A stretch of 6,384 nucleotides of DNA, taken from the NCBI GenBank assembly GCA_047445235.1, contig JBLGEO010000026.1, positions 1 to 6,384 of the forward strand. The letters are read 5' to 3'. The position numbers and the translations under genes are program-made. This DNA comes from JBDSRX01 sp047445235. GTDB taxonomy: Bacteria > Patescibacteriota > Dojkabacteria > J137. Position 1 is the stretch's first letter, and every line of letters starts with the position of its first letter. Below, piece after piece: positions 1 to 5,855 of this stretch. The notes beneath the pieces are model-generated. The model searched no databases. It was not told where the DNA came from and saw only the letters and a list, made by a program, of their open reading frames with translations.

Positions 1-751
1 CCCAGTGTCCAGAAACCTTATATAAATCAGTTTTTGTAATATGAGGAATCTTAACTTGCTCAAATCCAGCAGCTCTTTGTAGAGATTCTGAAAAATTTGC
101 TAACTGCTGCCAAATGTATGTTCCTTTTGGTGTAAATAATGGTAAACCAGATCCTACTAGATCTGAGAAAGTAAATAGGTCTAATTCTTTTCCAAGCTTT
201 CTATGATCTCTCTTTTTAGCTTCTTCGAGCATATTTAAGTATCCATCCAAAGCTTCTTTAGAATCGAATGCAGTTCCATAAACTCTAGATAACATTTCGT
301 TCTTTGCGTCTCCTCTCCAATATGCACCAGCAACAGATAGAAGTTTGAATGCTTTAATCTCACCAGTCTTCTCTACATGTGGACCTTTACAAAAGTCTAC
401 ATAACGATCTCCTGTCCAGTAGACAGTTAGTGTTTTTTCTTGTGCATCAAACTGATCAATCCATTCTAATTTGAAAGGATTGTCTTTAAACATTTCCTTT
501 GCTTCTTCTCTAGAAATTTCCTTTCTTGTGATTGGTAAATCTTTATCTATAATTTGCTGCATTCTTTTTTCTATCTTTGGAAAATCATCTTCAGAAATTT
601 TTACATCCCATTTTGCATCGTTAGCAAATCCGACATCTGATATATGTGCGACTCCAAGCTGAACTTTATTTCCGTAAAGCTCTTTAACTGCTTGTGCGAA
701 TACATGCTCTGCAGAATGTCTAATTTTATATAAATTGTCTTCGTTATTCAT
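1..751 (-). CDS. thrS: Threonyl-tRNA synthetase, N-terminal part (cut by window start)
   Basis: ThrRS charges tRNA-Thr with threonine in the cytoplasm and removes mischarged serine. My reverse-strand translation gives 250 residues from the ATG at 751-749, with no internal stop, running off the window edge. The editing domain comes first. Its zinc-site-like pairs are visible: H12-SAE-H16 near the start and C121-KGP-H125, matching the HxxxH and CxxxH of bacterial ThrRS. The stretch AFKLLSVAGAYWRGD (134-148) is typical of the family. A charged linker (EEAKKRDHRKLGKELDLF, 176-193) leads into the start of the class II catalytic core (from about 200); the rest lies outside. The usual N-terminal TGS domain of about 60 residues is absent. 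Two in-frame TAA stops lie one codon upstream of the ATG, so the start cannot be extended. No Shine-Dalgarno is visible. A small membrane-protein gene lies 29 nt upstream on the same strand, and I see no T-box leader. Confidence 0.95.
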   Translation of the reverse strand, partial: MNNEDNLYKIRHSAEHVFAQAVKELYGNKVQLGVAHISDVGFANDAKWDVKISEDDFPKIEKRMQQIIDKDLPITRKEISREEAKEMFKDNPFKLEWIDQFDAQEKTLTVYWTGDRYVDFCKGPHVEKTGEIKAFKLLSVAGAYWRGDAKNEMLSRVYGTAFDSKEALDGYLNMLEEAKKRDHRKLGKELDLFTFSDLVGSGLPLFTPKGTYIWQQLANFSESLQRAAGFEQVKIPHITKTDLYKVSGHW

Positions 752-780
752 GATTTATTATTTTTAAAATTTATTAAAGT

Positions 781-1002
781 CTATAAATATTTCTTTACTG
801 AAACGCTTTCAATAAATATTTCAAAGTTACTATAACCTTTACAATAAACAGGTAAAAAGACCTTATTTTTCCCCTCGCCTATTGAAGGAACTACACATCC
901 TCTTGTATTATAAGGGAAAAATAAAAAGGCTAAAATTCCAATAATAGCTATTATTAATAATAGAATTGAAATAAGTTTATGTTGTTTTATTTTTTGAATC
1001 AA
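781..1002 (-). CDS. Small single-pass membrane protein, unknown function
   Basis: This 73-residue ORF has no function I recognise. It reads as a basic N-terminus (KIKQHK), one strongly hydrophobic segment at about residues 10-29, and a tail of about 43 residues with two cysteines (C36 and C54). By the positive-inside rule the tail would lie outside the membrane, where the cysteines could form a disulfide. The first cysteine is not in a convincing lipobox. The start is inferred: the frame opens with TTG at 1002-1000 directly after an in-frame TAG, and there is no ATG in the frame, so a rare TTG start is needed. A perfect TATAAT lies about 23 nt upstream on the same strand. The gene ends 29 nt before thrS and is probably cotranscribed with it. 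It could be a spurious AT-rich ORF, but the anchor-plus-tail layout argues for a real protein. Confidence 0.55.
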   Translation of the reverse strand: MIQKIKQHKLISILLLIIAIIGILAFLFFPYNTRGCVVPSIGEGKNKVFLPVYCKGYSNFEIFIESVSVKKYL

Positions 1003-1025
1003 CTAATGAAATGATAATTTTCTTT

Positions 1026-1031
1026 ATTATA
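1026..1031 (-). promoter_or_regulatory. Candidate -10 box for the small membrane gene and thrS
   Basis: The minus strand reads TATAAT here, a perfect -10 hexamer. A start site about 7 nt downstream would leave a leader of roughly 17 nt before the TTG start. No good -35 is visible at 16-18 nt spacing (the best is TGTAAT), and there is no TG extension, so the call rests on the -10 box and its position in a divergent gap. The background is AT-rich, which makes chance matches likely. Confidence 0.35.
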
Positions 1032-1079
1032 CTAACGAAATGAATGGAATTACAGGTTATTTTTTTGATATAGTGAAGT

Positions 1080-1092
1080 CCCCATTACGGGG
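1080..1092. repeat. Short GC hairpin in the divergent intergenic region
   Basis: CCCC (1080-1083) and GGGG (1089-1092) flank the loop ATTAC, an unusually GC-dense patch in this AT-rich spacer. The stem is only 4 bp and no T-tract directly follows on either strand, so it is a poor terminator. It lies between the two opposing -10 boxes and could be an operator-like site. The function is unknown. Confidence 0.35.
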
Positions 1093-1111
1093 TTGTAGTT
1101 GTTGCGAAGAT

Positions 1112-1120
1112 TGTTATAAT
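1112..1120 (+). promoter_or_regulatory. Extended -10 promoter for the 204-residue protein gene
   Basis: TGT followed by TATAAT is a perfect TGnTATAAT extended -10 element, which can work with a weak -35. A TTGTAG at 1093-1098 (16-nt spacer) matches TTGACA only in its first three bases. A start near 1127 gives a leader of about 48 nt before the ATG at 1175. It faces away from the small membrane gene, making this a divergent promoter region. Confidence 0.5.
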
Positions 1121-1157
1121 TCCGATTACTTTATACATACACCGATTATCTTAATTT

Positions 1158-1164
1158 GAAGGGA
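1158..1164 (+). promoter_or_regulatory. Shine-Dalgarno-like site GAAGGGA
   Basis: This purine-rich GAAGGGA lies about 10 nt before the ATG at 1175 and supports that start. The spacing is slightly long. It is notable because the CofE-like, asnB, RibD-like and thrS genes in the same window show no such site. Confidence 0.45.
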
Positions 1165-1174
1165 ATTTGTCAAT

Positions 1175-1789
1175 ATGAACTTAATAAGAGTTGAGTTTAA
1201 AAGCCAAGGAAAAAATAATCTAGCTAAAGTTTTTAAACTTATGGCTGGGGATATCCTAAGTGAAGATCAAGATTTCCCAAACTATGAACAACTAGCAGGA
1301 GTAATTAAAAGATTTTCTGAAGAAATAAAAACACGTTCAGATAATTACGATGTTGAGATGTCTTCTAAAATAAGACGATTACTGAATAGTAAAAAGAAAC
1401 ATTTCACATTTAGAACTCAAGAGATAATCAATCTTATCTTCAATGATACTAAAATAAGAATACTTCCAGAAAGTGATACTGATAAGGAAGTTGCGATATC
1501 TCCAATTGGACTTGCGAAGGTTATTTACAACATGCACCTTACTGATGAGGTTTTTAAATTTATAAAAATAAACGAGGATACTTTTGGCCCAAATAGGCTG
1601 TATAACATCTACTTACTATTAGTTGGGATAGATGCTGCCTTTGATAAGTTTGATGAGCGAGCAAGCCTATACAGTTACGATGTGTTCGGTAATAAAGAAA
1701 ATTACGATTCATATAGAGAGCTTATGGGGATCATTATTAATGTTCTAAAAGGCACACTTCTAGAGAAACATATCTTCCCAGAAAGTTGA
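1175..1789 (+). CDS. Unrecognised 204-residue soluble protein
   Basis: I do not recognise this protein. It has no signal peptide and no clear membrane segment, and it looks mainly alpha-helical and cytoplasmic. A basic patch lies in the middle (KIRRLLNSKKK, 65-75). A short hydrophobic stretch (LYNIYLLLVGIDAAF, 142-156) is more like a buried helix than a membrane span. The C-terminal third is rich in Tyr and Asp. The ATG is supported by an extended -10 promoter and a GAAGGGA site upstream. The gene ends in TGA, and 49 nt separate it from the CofE-like gene on the same strand, so readthrough cotranscription is possible. Its glycine codons are mixed (GGA, GGG, GGC, GGT), unlike the GGA-dominated neighbours, which hints at a different history. 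The coding call rests on length, promoter, ribosome site and codon-like composition. Confidence 0.8.
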   Translation: MNLIRVEFKSQGKNNLAKVFKLMAGDILSEDQDFPNYEQLAGVIKRFSEEIKTRSDNYDVEMSSKIRRLLNSKKKHFTFRTQEIINLIFNDTKIRILPESDTDKEVAISPIGLAKVIYNMHLTDEVFKFIKINEDTFGPNRLYNIYLLLVGIDAAFDKFDERASLYSYDVFGNKENYDSYRELMGIIINVLKGTLLEKHIFPES

Positions 1790-1814
1790 CTTGATCTAAC
1801 CTTTCTGCCAAAAT
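1786..1814 (+). promoter_or_regulatory. Candidate promoter for the CofE-like gene
   Basis: TTGACT (1786-1791, five of six -35 positions) overlaps the stop codon of the preceding gene. It is followed after exactly 17 nt by CAAAAT (1809-1814, four of six -10 positions). A start near 1821 would give a leader of about 18 nt before the ATG at 1839. The CofE-like gene could therefore be transcribed independently of the upstream gene. The -10 is imperfect and this is inferred from sequence only. Confidence 0.35.
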
Positions 1815-1817
1815 TCC

Positions 1818-1828
1818 TTAACTATTAA
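1818..1828 (+). promoter_or_regulatory. TTAACTATTAA leader motif before the CofE-like gene
   Basis: The 11-mer TTAACTATTAA ends 10 nt before the ATG at 1839, and the stretch up to the ATG is AT-only apart from one C. The same 11-mer occurs three times in the array directly upstream of asnB, one copy ending 9 nt before that ATG. Neither gene has a Shine-Dalgarno sequence, so this may be a leader element for translation or transcription start. That role is inferred. Confidence 0.4.
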
Positions 1829-1838
1829 ATAACTAAAA

Positions 1839-2573
1839 ATGCATGTTGAAGAAACAAATACGAACTTAGGCTTACAAGAAAAACCACATGAAGGACAACA
1901 GCTTTTCATGGAGGTTGATGGAGTAAAATGGGCAAGGTTTCCAGTAAAAACAAGATTAGCCTTAATTTATGAAGATTTGGACAAATTTGTCGAAGAACAT
2001 GCAAAATCTTTCTACAAAGATGGAGATATTTTTTGCTTAGCTTCTAAAGTTGTAAGTATTTGCAAAGGATATTATGTAAAAGAAACTGATATTCATGTAA
2101 CAGCATTTGCAAGATTCCTTGTAAGATTTGTAAAAAAGTGGCCACACGATCCTGGATTTGCTATTCCTCAAAAAATTCAATTAGCTATGGATATTGTTGG
2201 AATTCCTAGATTTCTATTTGCTATGGTTGGTGGAGTTGTTATGAAAGCTCTTGGAAAGCCAGGATACTTCTACATTCTTGCTGGGCATAATATTGGAGGA
2301 ATCGATGGATTTGTTCCAGAAATGTATCCAGAACCACTTAGAGGATATGGTTTCTTAACACCAGAACATGCAGATGACGATGCGGAAGAGATAGAACAAA
2401 AGCACGGATATAAAACTGCAATTCTAGATGGAAATAATATTGAAAATATTGTTCTTGGAATGAGTAAGTCCCTAAAAGCAGAAATGACTAAAGAGAAGCT
2501 TCTGGAAATTATTAATGGAAATCCTCAAGGACAAAGTGGAAATACTCCTATTCTTTTATTGAGGAAGGTTTAG
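1839..2573 (+). CDS. CofE-like protein (F420-0:gamma-glutamyl ligase family)
   Basis: True CofE adds L-glutamate to coenzyme F420-0 using GTP and metal ions. This 244-residue protein resembles that fold: DGDIFCLASKVVSICKG (61-77) matches the family's 'GDv..vasKvVSkaeG' strand and loop. AGHNIGGIDGFVPEMYPEP (148-166) sits where CofE has its '..aGID.sN' segment. The 'P..DDDAEEIE..' helix (175-186) is followed by an AILDGN strand, and GNPQGQSGNTPILLL (228-242) ends the protein. About 25 extra N-terminal residues precede the core. A hydrophobic loop (116-149, DIVGIPRFLFAMVGG) may touch the membrane or pack internally. There is no Shine-Dalgarno; the leader carries TTAACTATTAA. The stop TAG overlaps the converging gene by 4 bp. 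No other F420 gene is visible here, so the substrate is uncertain. The match is from memory of family motifs, not from a search. Confidence 0.6.
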   Translation: MHVEETNTNLGLQEKPHEGQQLFMEVDGVKWARFPVKTRLALIYEDLDKFVEEHAKSFYKDGDIFCLASKVVSICKGYYVKETDIHVTAFARFLVRFVKKWPHDPGFAIPQKIQLAMDIVGIPRFLFAMVGGVVMKALGKPGYFYILAGHNIGGIDGFVPEMYPEPLRGYGFLTPEHADDDAEEIEQKHGYKTAILDGNNIENIVLGMSKSLKAEMTKEKLLEIINGNPQGQSGNTPILLLRKV

Positions 2574-3724
2574 GATTCTTCATCAAAGATGCCTTCAGTG
2601 CTTACTCCTGCAATGTGCTCAGCGATAAAGGTAGGTATGAGTCTTTTTAAATCCACCACATATTCGTTTGAAGAAATTTCAATTTCTAAGTTAAAACTGT
2701 AAGTTGAAAGTCTTATTATATCTAGCTTCACATCTTCACCAGATATAAATTTTTTAGTAACTTGGAATAATTCTAAAAGACCATCTATAGGTTCTAAAAA
2801 GTGGTCAAACTTTTTCTTACCTTTATTTCTTTCTAGATTTTTAATAATCTCGTTAATGGAATTTATATCAAGATCTATCATAATATGAGTTAGTTTTATT
2901 ATTGCAATCTTTTCGTTACTAAAACCTAAAAGTTCAGCAAACTCTTTTGAAGTCATATGCACTAGCTTTTCATGTTCTTCTAGAAAATGATTGAATATTG
3001 CAATAGCCCATTCTTTATTTTTTTCTAATGGCTTAACATCTTTTAAAAGCAATGATTTTATTAGCAAAGTATAAATCTCAAGAAAAAAACTTTGAAGTGG
3101 CATCGACTCATCTGCATCTAGATGTGTTTTAGCAAAATCTTCGCCAATAAATTGCATAGTTTTAAGTGTATTTTCGTGAGGATTTGAAAACCTTTCATCT
3201 ATAAGCATACCTACTTTTTTAAGAAAGGACATATTTATAACTCTTTCTCCATCGATTTCTTCGTATCGTAACGTATACACATGAATAAGTTCTTCAGCGA
3301 TTATTGCATAAAATTCTTCGCTTGAAAGTAACTCTGATAAAGAATTTAAGTTCTTTAACATTTTTTCAAGATTTATAAACACAGCAAAGTTTGATGGTAA
3401 AGATGTTCCTAAAACAGCCTTTTCTGTTTCCTCTGCAGGGATCGAACGAATTAAATTAATATTGAAACTATCAGTCAAAAAGAATGTCGGATTTGGAAAA
3501 TTGTCAGGAACTCTAAACTTATCTCTTACCACACCGTTTATTTCTAATAAGATTCTCCAAAAGGTTTGAATTTGACCATCTAAATTAGTATCGAAGTTCA
3601 CATCCATTATTTTATGGTGTGTGTCACTTAATTCATTATTAACTGTATAAGTTATATCTGAATTACCAAAATAGTCTATTTTTAAATTGTTATCAATATT
3701 ATTCATAGGATAGGATTTTACCAC
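2570..3724 (-). CDS. Unrecognised 384-residue protein with an EELIH motif
   Basis: I cannot assign this protein. It is acidic, soluble-looking and helical, with no signal peptide or membrane segment. The striking feature is AEELIHVY at residues 143-150. It resembles the zinc-metallopeptidase HExxH helix with the first histidine replaced by glutamate, followed by acidic residues (RYEE, 153-156) and LIDERFSNPHE (174-184), which could supply another ligand. ExxH also occurs in di-iron four-helix proteins. The C-terminal half is rich in Lys, Glu and Leu. The GTG at 3724-3722 is chosen because a GAGGG lies 6 nt upstream. The ATG at 3706-3704 (seventh codon, MNNIDNN) is the alternative. The TAA stop lies inside the tail of the CofE-like gene (4-bp convergent overlap), so the two transcripts would be complementary at their 3' ends unless termination occurs inside a gene. 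Confidence 0.8.
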   Translation of the reverse strand: MVKSYPMNNIDNNLKIDYFGNSDITYTVNNELSDTHHKIMDVNFDTNLDGQIQTFWRILLEINGVVRDKFRVPDNFPNPTFFLTDSFNINLIRSIPAEETEKAVLGTSLPSNFAVFINLEKMLKNLNSLSELLSSEEFYAIIAEELIHVYTLRYEEIDGERVINMSFLKKVGMLIDERFSNPHENTLKTMQFIGEDFAKTHLDADESMPLQSFFLEIYTLLIKSLLLKDVKPLEKNKEWAIAIFNHFLEEHEKLVHMTSKEFAELLGFSNEKIAIIKLTHIMIDLDINSINEIIKNLERNKGKKKFDHFLEPIDGLLELFQVTKKFISGEDVKLDIIRLSTYSFNLEIEISSNEYVVDLKRLIPTFIAEHIAGVSTEGIFDEES

Positions 3725-3726
3725 CT

Positions 3727-3745
3727 GTTACCCTCTTTCGGCAAC
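3727..3745 (-). repeat. Inverted repeat enclosing the ribosome binding site
   Basis: On the minus strand GTTGCC and GGTAAC can pair as a 6-bp stem (one G-U pair) around the loop GAAAGAG. This partly hides the GAGGG of the 384-residue gene, just before its start codon. It could modulate translation, but the stem is short and may be chance. Confidence 0.3.
3731..3735 (-). promoter_or_regulatory. Shine-Dalgarno GAGGG deciding a GTG start
   Basis: On the minus strand GAGGG lies 6 nt before the GTG at 3724-3722, an ideal spacing, whereas it is 24 nt from the ATG at 3706. An AGGTGG further down is 14 nt from that ATG, which is too far. This favours the GTG start for the 384-residue protein. Confidence 0.5.
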
Positions 3746-3876
3746 GAGTTTAGAAATGTTGCACACACCTTCTTATGTTATTTAGAAACCTAAACTTCAA
3801 CAAAAGTGAGTAATGTAACTCTTAGTAATATAACTGACAGGAAAAAATTAGCGGTGGTAATGTCATAAAATAAAAT

Positions 3877-3905
3877 ATGAAATAAAAATTTCAATAAGAT
3901 ATAAT
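3877..3905 (+). promoter_or_regulatory. Candidate asnB promoter
   Basis: ATGAAA (3877-3882, four of six -35 positions) is followed after 17 nt by a perfect TATAAT (3900-3905). A start near 3912 gives a leader of about 53 nt containing the whole heptad array. This lies in the 240-bp divergent gap between the 384-residue gene and asnB. I see no convincing minus-strand promoter there; the best -10 is TATATT at 3832-3827, without a -35. The background is AT-rich, so confidence is moderate. Confidence 0.45.
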
Positions 3906-3929
3906 AAAACGTTTGTAGTTGAGAAATAT

Positions 3930-3964
3930 ATTAACTATTAACCATTAACTATTAACTATTAAAA
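3930..3964 (+). repeat. Five tandem ATTAACY heptads abutting the asnB start codon
   Basis: Five 7-nt units run without interruption: ATTAACT, ATTAACC, ATTAACT, ATTAACT and ATTAAAA. The last base touches the ATG at 3965. The units contain TTAACTATTAA three times, the 11-mer also found before the CofE-like gene. No Shine-Dalgarno is present, so the array occupies the ribosome-binding region. It would be unstructured AU-rich RNA, and copy-number slippage could change the leader length. Its function is inferred. Confidence 0.7.
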
Positions 3965-5851
3965 ATGTGCGGAATTGTTGGATTTACTGGTACGCCTGAT
4001 AAAGATAGATTAAAGCAAATGTCAGACTGTATTTTTCATAGAGGTCCAGATGACGATGGATTTATTGAAACACAGAACTTCTCTTTTGGATTTAGAAGAT
4101 TAGCAATAATCGATTTAACTAACGACCTTTACCCTCTTACAAATGAGGATGGATCTATTCAAGTAATTTGTAATGGAGAAATATATAACTTTAAAGCTCT
4201 AAAAGAAGAGTTAATGAAGTTAAAACATAAATTCAGAACTAATTCTGACACAGAAATTATTGCACATGGATATGAAGAATGGGGAGAAGATGTTGTTAAT
4301 CATTTAAGAGGAATGTTTGTTTTTGTTTTGTATGACCACAACAAAGACCAAATGATGATTGCTAGAGATAGAATAGGAATTAAGCCTTTCTACTACGCAG
4401 AAGTTGATGGTAGATTAGTATTCTCATCAGAAATAAAAGGAATTTTAGCTGGTTACGATGTAAAGAGAGATCCAGACGATAATGCAGTTTATAATTTCCT
4501 AGCTTACAGAATCCACGATATCGATAAAAATACTTTCTTCGAAAATATTAAGAGAGTCTTGCCAGGTCACTACATGATAATCGATAATCAAAGTAACTTT
4601 AGAACAGAAAAATTCTGGAATCCTACGATTAATACAAACTTCGCACCATCTAAATCTGATAAAGAATATGCAGAGGAATTTAGAGCTAAATTCTTGGAGA
4701 CCATTGATCTTCATTTGATTGGAGATGTTCCAGTTGGAACTACATTATCTGGTGGATTAGATTCTTCTGGAATTACATCAGTTGCTGCAAAGCTTTACAA
4801 AGAAAGATATCATGGGTCGCTTATGGATTCTGAGGCTAAAGATGCAAAACTCCCTAACGAAATGTATTCTTTCTCTGCTGTCCATCCGGGAGAAACTGTT
4901 AATGAAGAAGAATATATTGATACAGTTGTAGAATTTACAGGAGTAGAAAGTATTAAAGTTCAACCAGATATAGATAAGTTCTGGGAAGAATTAGACACTT
5001 GGACTTATTTTCAAGAAGAACCAGTAATTTCTGGAGCACCTTATGCATATTATGTTGTTATGAGAGAGGCTAGAAAGAAAGTTACAGTAATTTTATCTGG
5101 ACAAGGAGGAGATGAACTTTTAGCTGGATACATTCCATATTTTATGAGCTATTTTCAGTCTGCAATGGACCAAGGTTACCCAATGAAAGGTTTAAGCGAG
5201 TTATATGCAGGTAAAGATATTTATGTGAAATTTGTTCTTTCTAAATTAGACGGAATGTTAAAGAAGAATAGTCAAATTAAAGGTTCGGACTTTTTACATA
5301 AACCAGTGGGATCTGAAATGCCAGAATTTAAACATAAAAGAAACTTAAACGAGAGACTATTCCAGGATGTAACATCAACAACTACACCTTGTCTGTTAAG
5401 ATATGAAGATAAAAACTCAATGGCAAATTCTTTAGAATCTAGAGTCCCTTTCTACGATCATGAGATGGCAGAATTCGCATTTAGTTTACCAATTGACCAA
5501 AAAATTAAACACGGATGGAATAGATTTGTTTATAGAAATGCAATGCAAGGTTTAATGCCCGAAAAGAATAGATTAAGAAGAAGTAAGATTGGATTTACAA
5601 ACCCTGAGTGGGAATGGATTGAGAGAAAGAAAGAAAAATTTGTAGAAATATTTAATTCTAAGTCTTTCAGGTCTAGAAAATATTGGGATGCAGACAAGAT
5701 TATGATTGGTTTTGAAAAAGCTTTATCCGGAGAACTTAGAGGAGATATTCTCTTCTTCTGGAGGATATTCTCTGTTGAAATGTGGCTAAGAACATTTGTA
5801 GATAAATTCGAAACGATTGATACAAGCAAACTTGTGCATTTTAGAAAGTAA
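3965..5851 (+). CDS. asnB: Asparagine synthetase B, glutamine-hydrolysing
   Basis: The enzyme makes asparagine from aspartate, glutamine and ATP in the cytoplasm. The 628 residues start MCGIVGFTG, so Cys2 becomes the N-terminal nucleophile of the class II glutaminase domain. Family motifs there are RRLAIIDL (44-51), NGEIYN (70-75) and NSDTE (93-97). The synthetase domain has the ATP pyrophosphatase loop SGGLDSS (262-268), SGQGGDELLAGY (378-389) and the conserved RYEDKNSMANSLESRVPFYDH (479-499, 'SMA.SLE.RVPFlDH'). The length fits the roughly 600-630-residue AsnB/AsnO type rather than E. coli AsnB (554). All key residues I can check are present, so it should be active. Glycine codons are almost all GGA or GGT; I found no GGC. 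There is no Shine-Dalgarno; tandem heptads precede the ATG. A RibD-like gene follows after 4 nt. Confidence 0.96.
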   Translation: MCGIVGFTGTPDKDRLKQMSDCIFHRGPDDDGFIETQNFSFGFRRLAIIDLTNDLYPLTNEDGSIQVICNGEIYNFKALKEELMKLKHKFRTNSDTEIIAHGYEEWGEDVVNHLRGMFVFVLYDHNKDQMMIARDRIGIKPFYYAEVDGRLVFSSEIKGILAGYDVKRDPDDNAVYNFLAYRIHDIDKNTFFENIKRVLPGHYMIIDNQSNFRTEKFWNPTINTNFAPSKSDKEYAEEFRAKFLETIDLHLIGDVPVGTTLSGGLDSSGITSVAAKLYKERYHGSLMDSEAKDAKLPNEMYSFSAVHPGETVNEEEYIDTVVEFTGVESIKVQPDIDKFWEELDTWTYFQEEPVISGAPYAYYVVMREARKKVTVILSGQGGDELLAGYIPYFMSYFQSAMDQGYPMKGLSELYAGKDIYVKFVLSKLDGMLKKNSQIKGSDFLHKPVGSEMPEFKHKRNLNERLFQDVTSTTTPCLLRYEDKNSMANSLESRVPFYDHEMAEFAFSLPIDQKIKHGWNRFVYRNAMQGLMPEKNRLRRSKIGFTNPEWEWIERKKEKFVEIFNSKSFRSRKYWDADKIMIGFEKALSGELRGDILFFWRIFSVEMWLRTFVDKFETIDTSKLVHFRK

Positions 5852-5855
5852 AAAT

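Noticed and set aside
471..662. 63-codon plus-strand open frame
   Set aside because: It is antisense to the editing domain of thrS, whose family motifs are clear.
907..912. Perfect TATAAT on the minus strand inside the small membrane gene, as an internal thrS promoter
   Set aside because: No -35 match at 16-18 nt spacing, and chance hexamers are common in this AT-rich stretch.
1080..1092. CCCC/GGGG hairpin as an intrinsic terminator
   Set aside because: The stem is 4 bp and no T-run directly follows on either strand; it also lies between divergent promoters.
1787..1828. UGA read as glycine, which would extend the 204-residue protein by 13 residues to the TAA at 1826
   Set aside because: No other gene in the window has an in-frame UGA, including the complete 628-residue AsnB, so a UGA=Gly code has no support.
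3749..3788. Direct repeat TTTAGAAA at 3749-3756 and 3781-3788, 32 bp apart, as a possible regulator site
   Set aside because: Only 8 bp of AT-rich identity with no symmetry or further copies, so chance is likely.
4499..4963. Open frames on the minus strand inside asnB (complement of 4499-4714 and 4778-4963)
   Set aside because: They lie opposite conserved asnB motifs, have no start signals, and their composition is that of an antisense shadow.
5530..5829. 99-codon open frame on the minus strand at the end of asnB
   Set aside because: It is fully antisense to the conserved AsnB C-terminal region, with no ribosome site or recognisable protein features.
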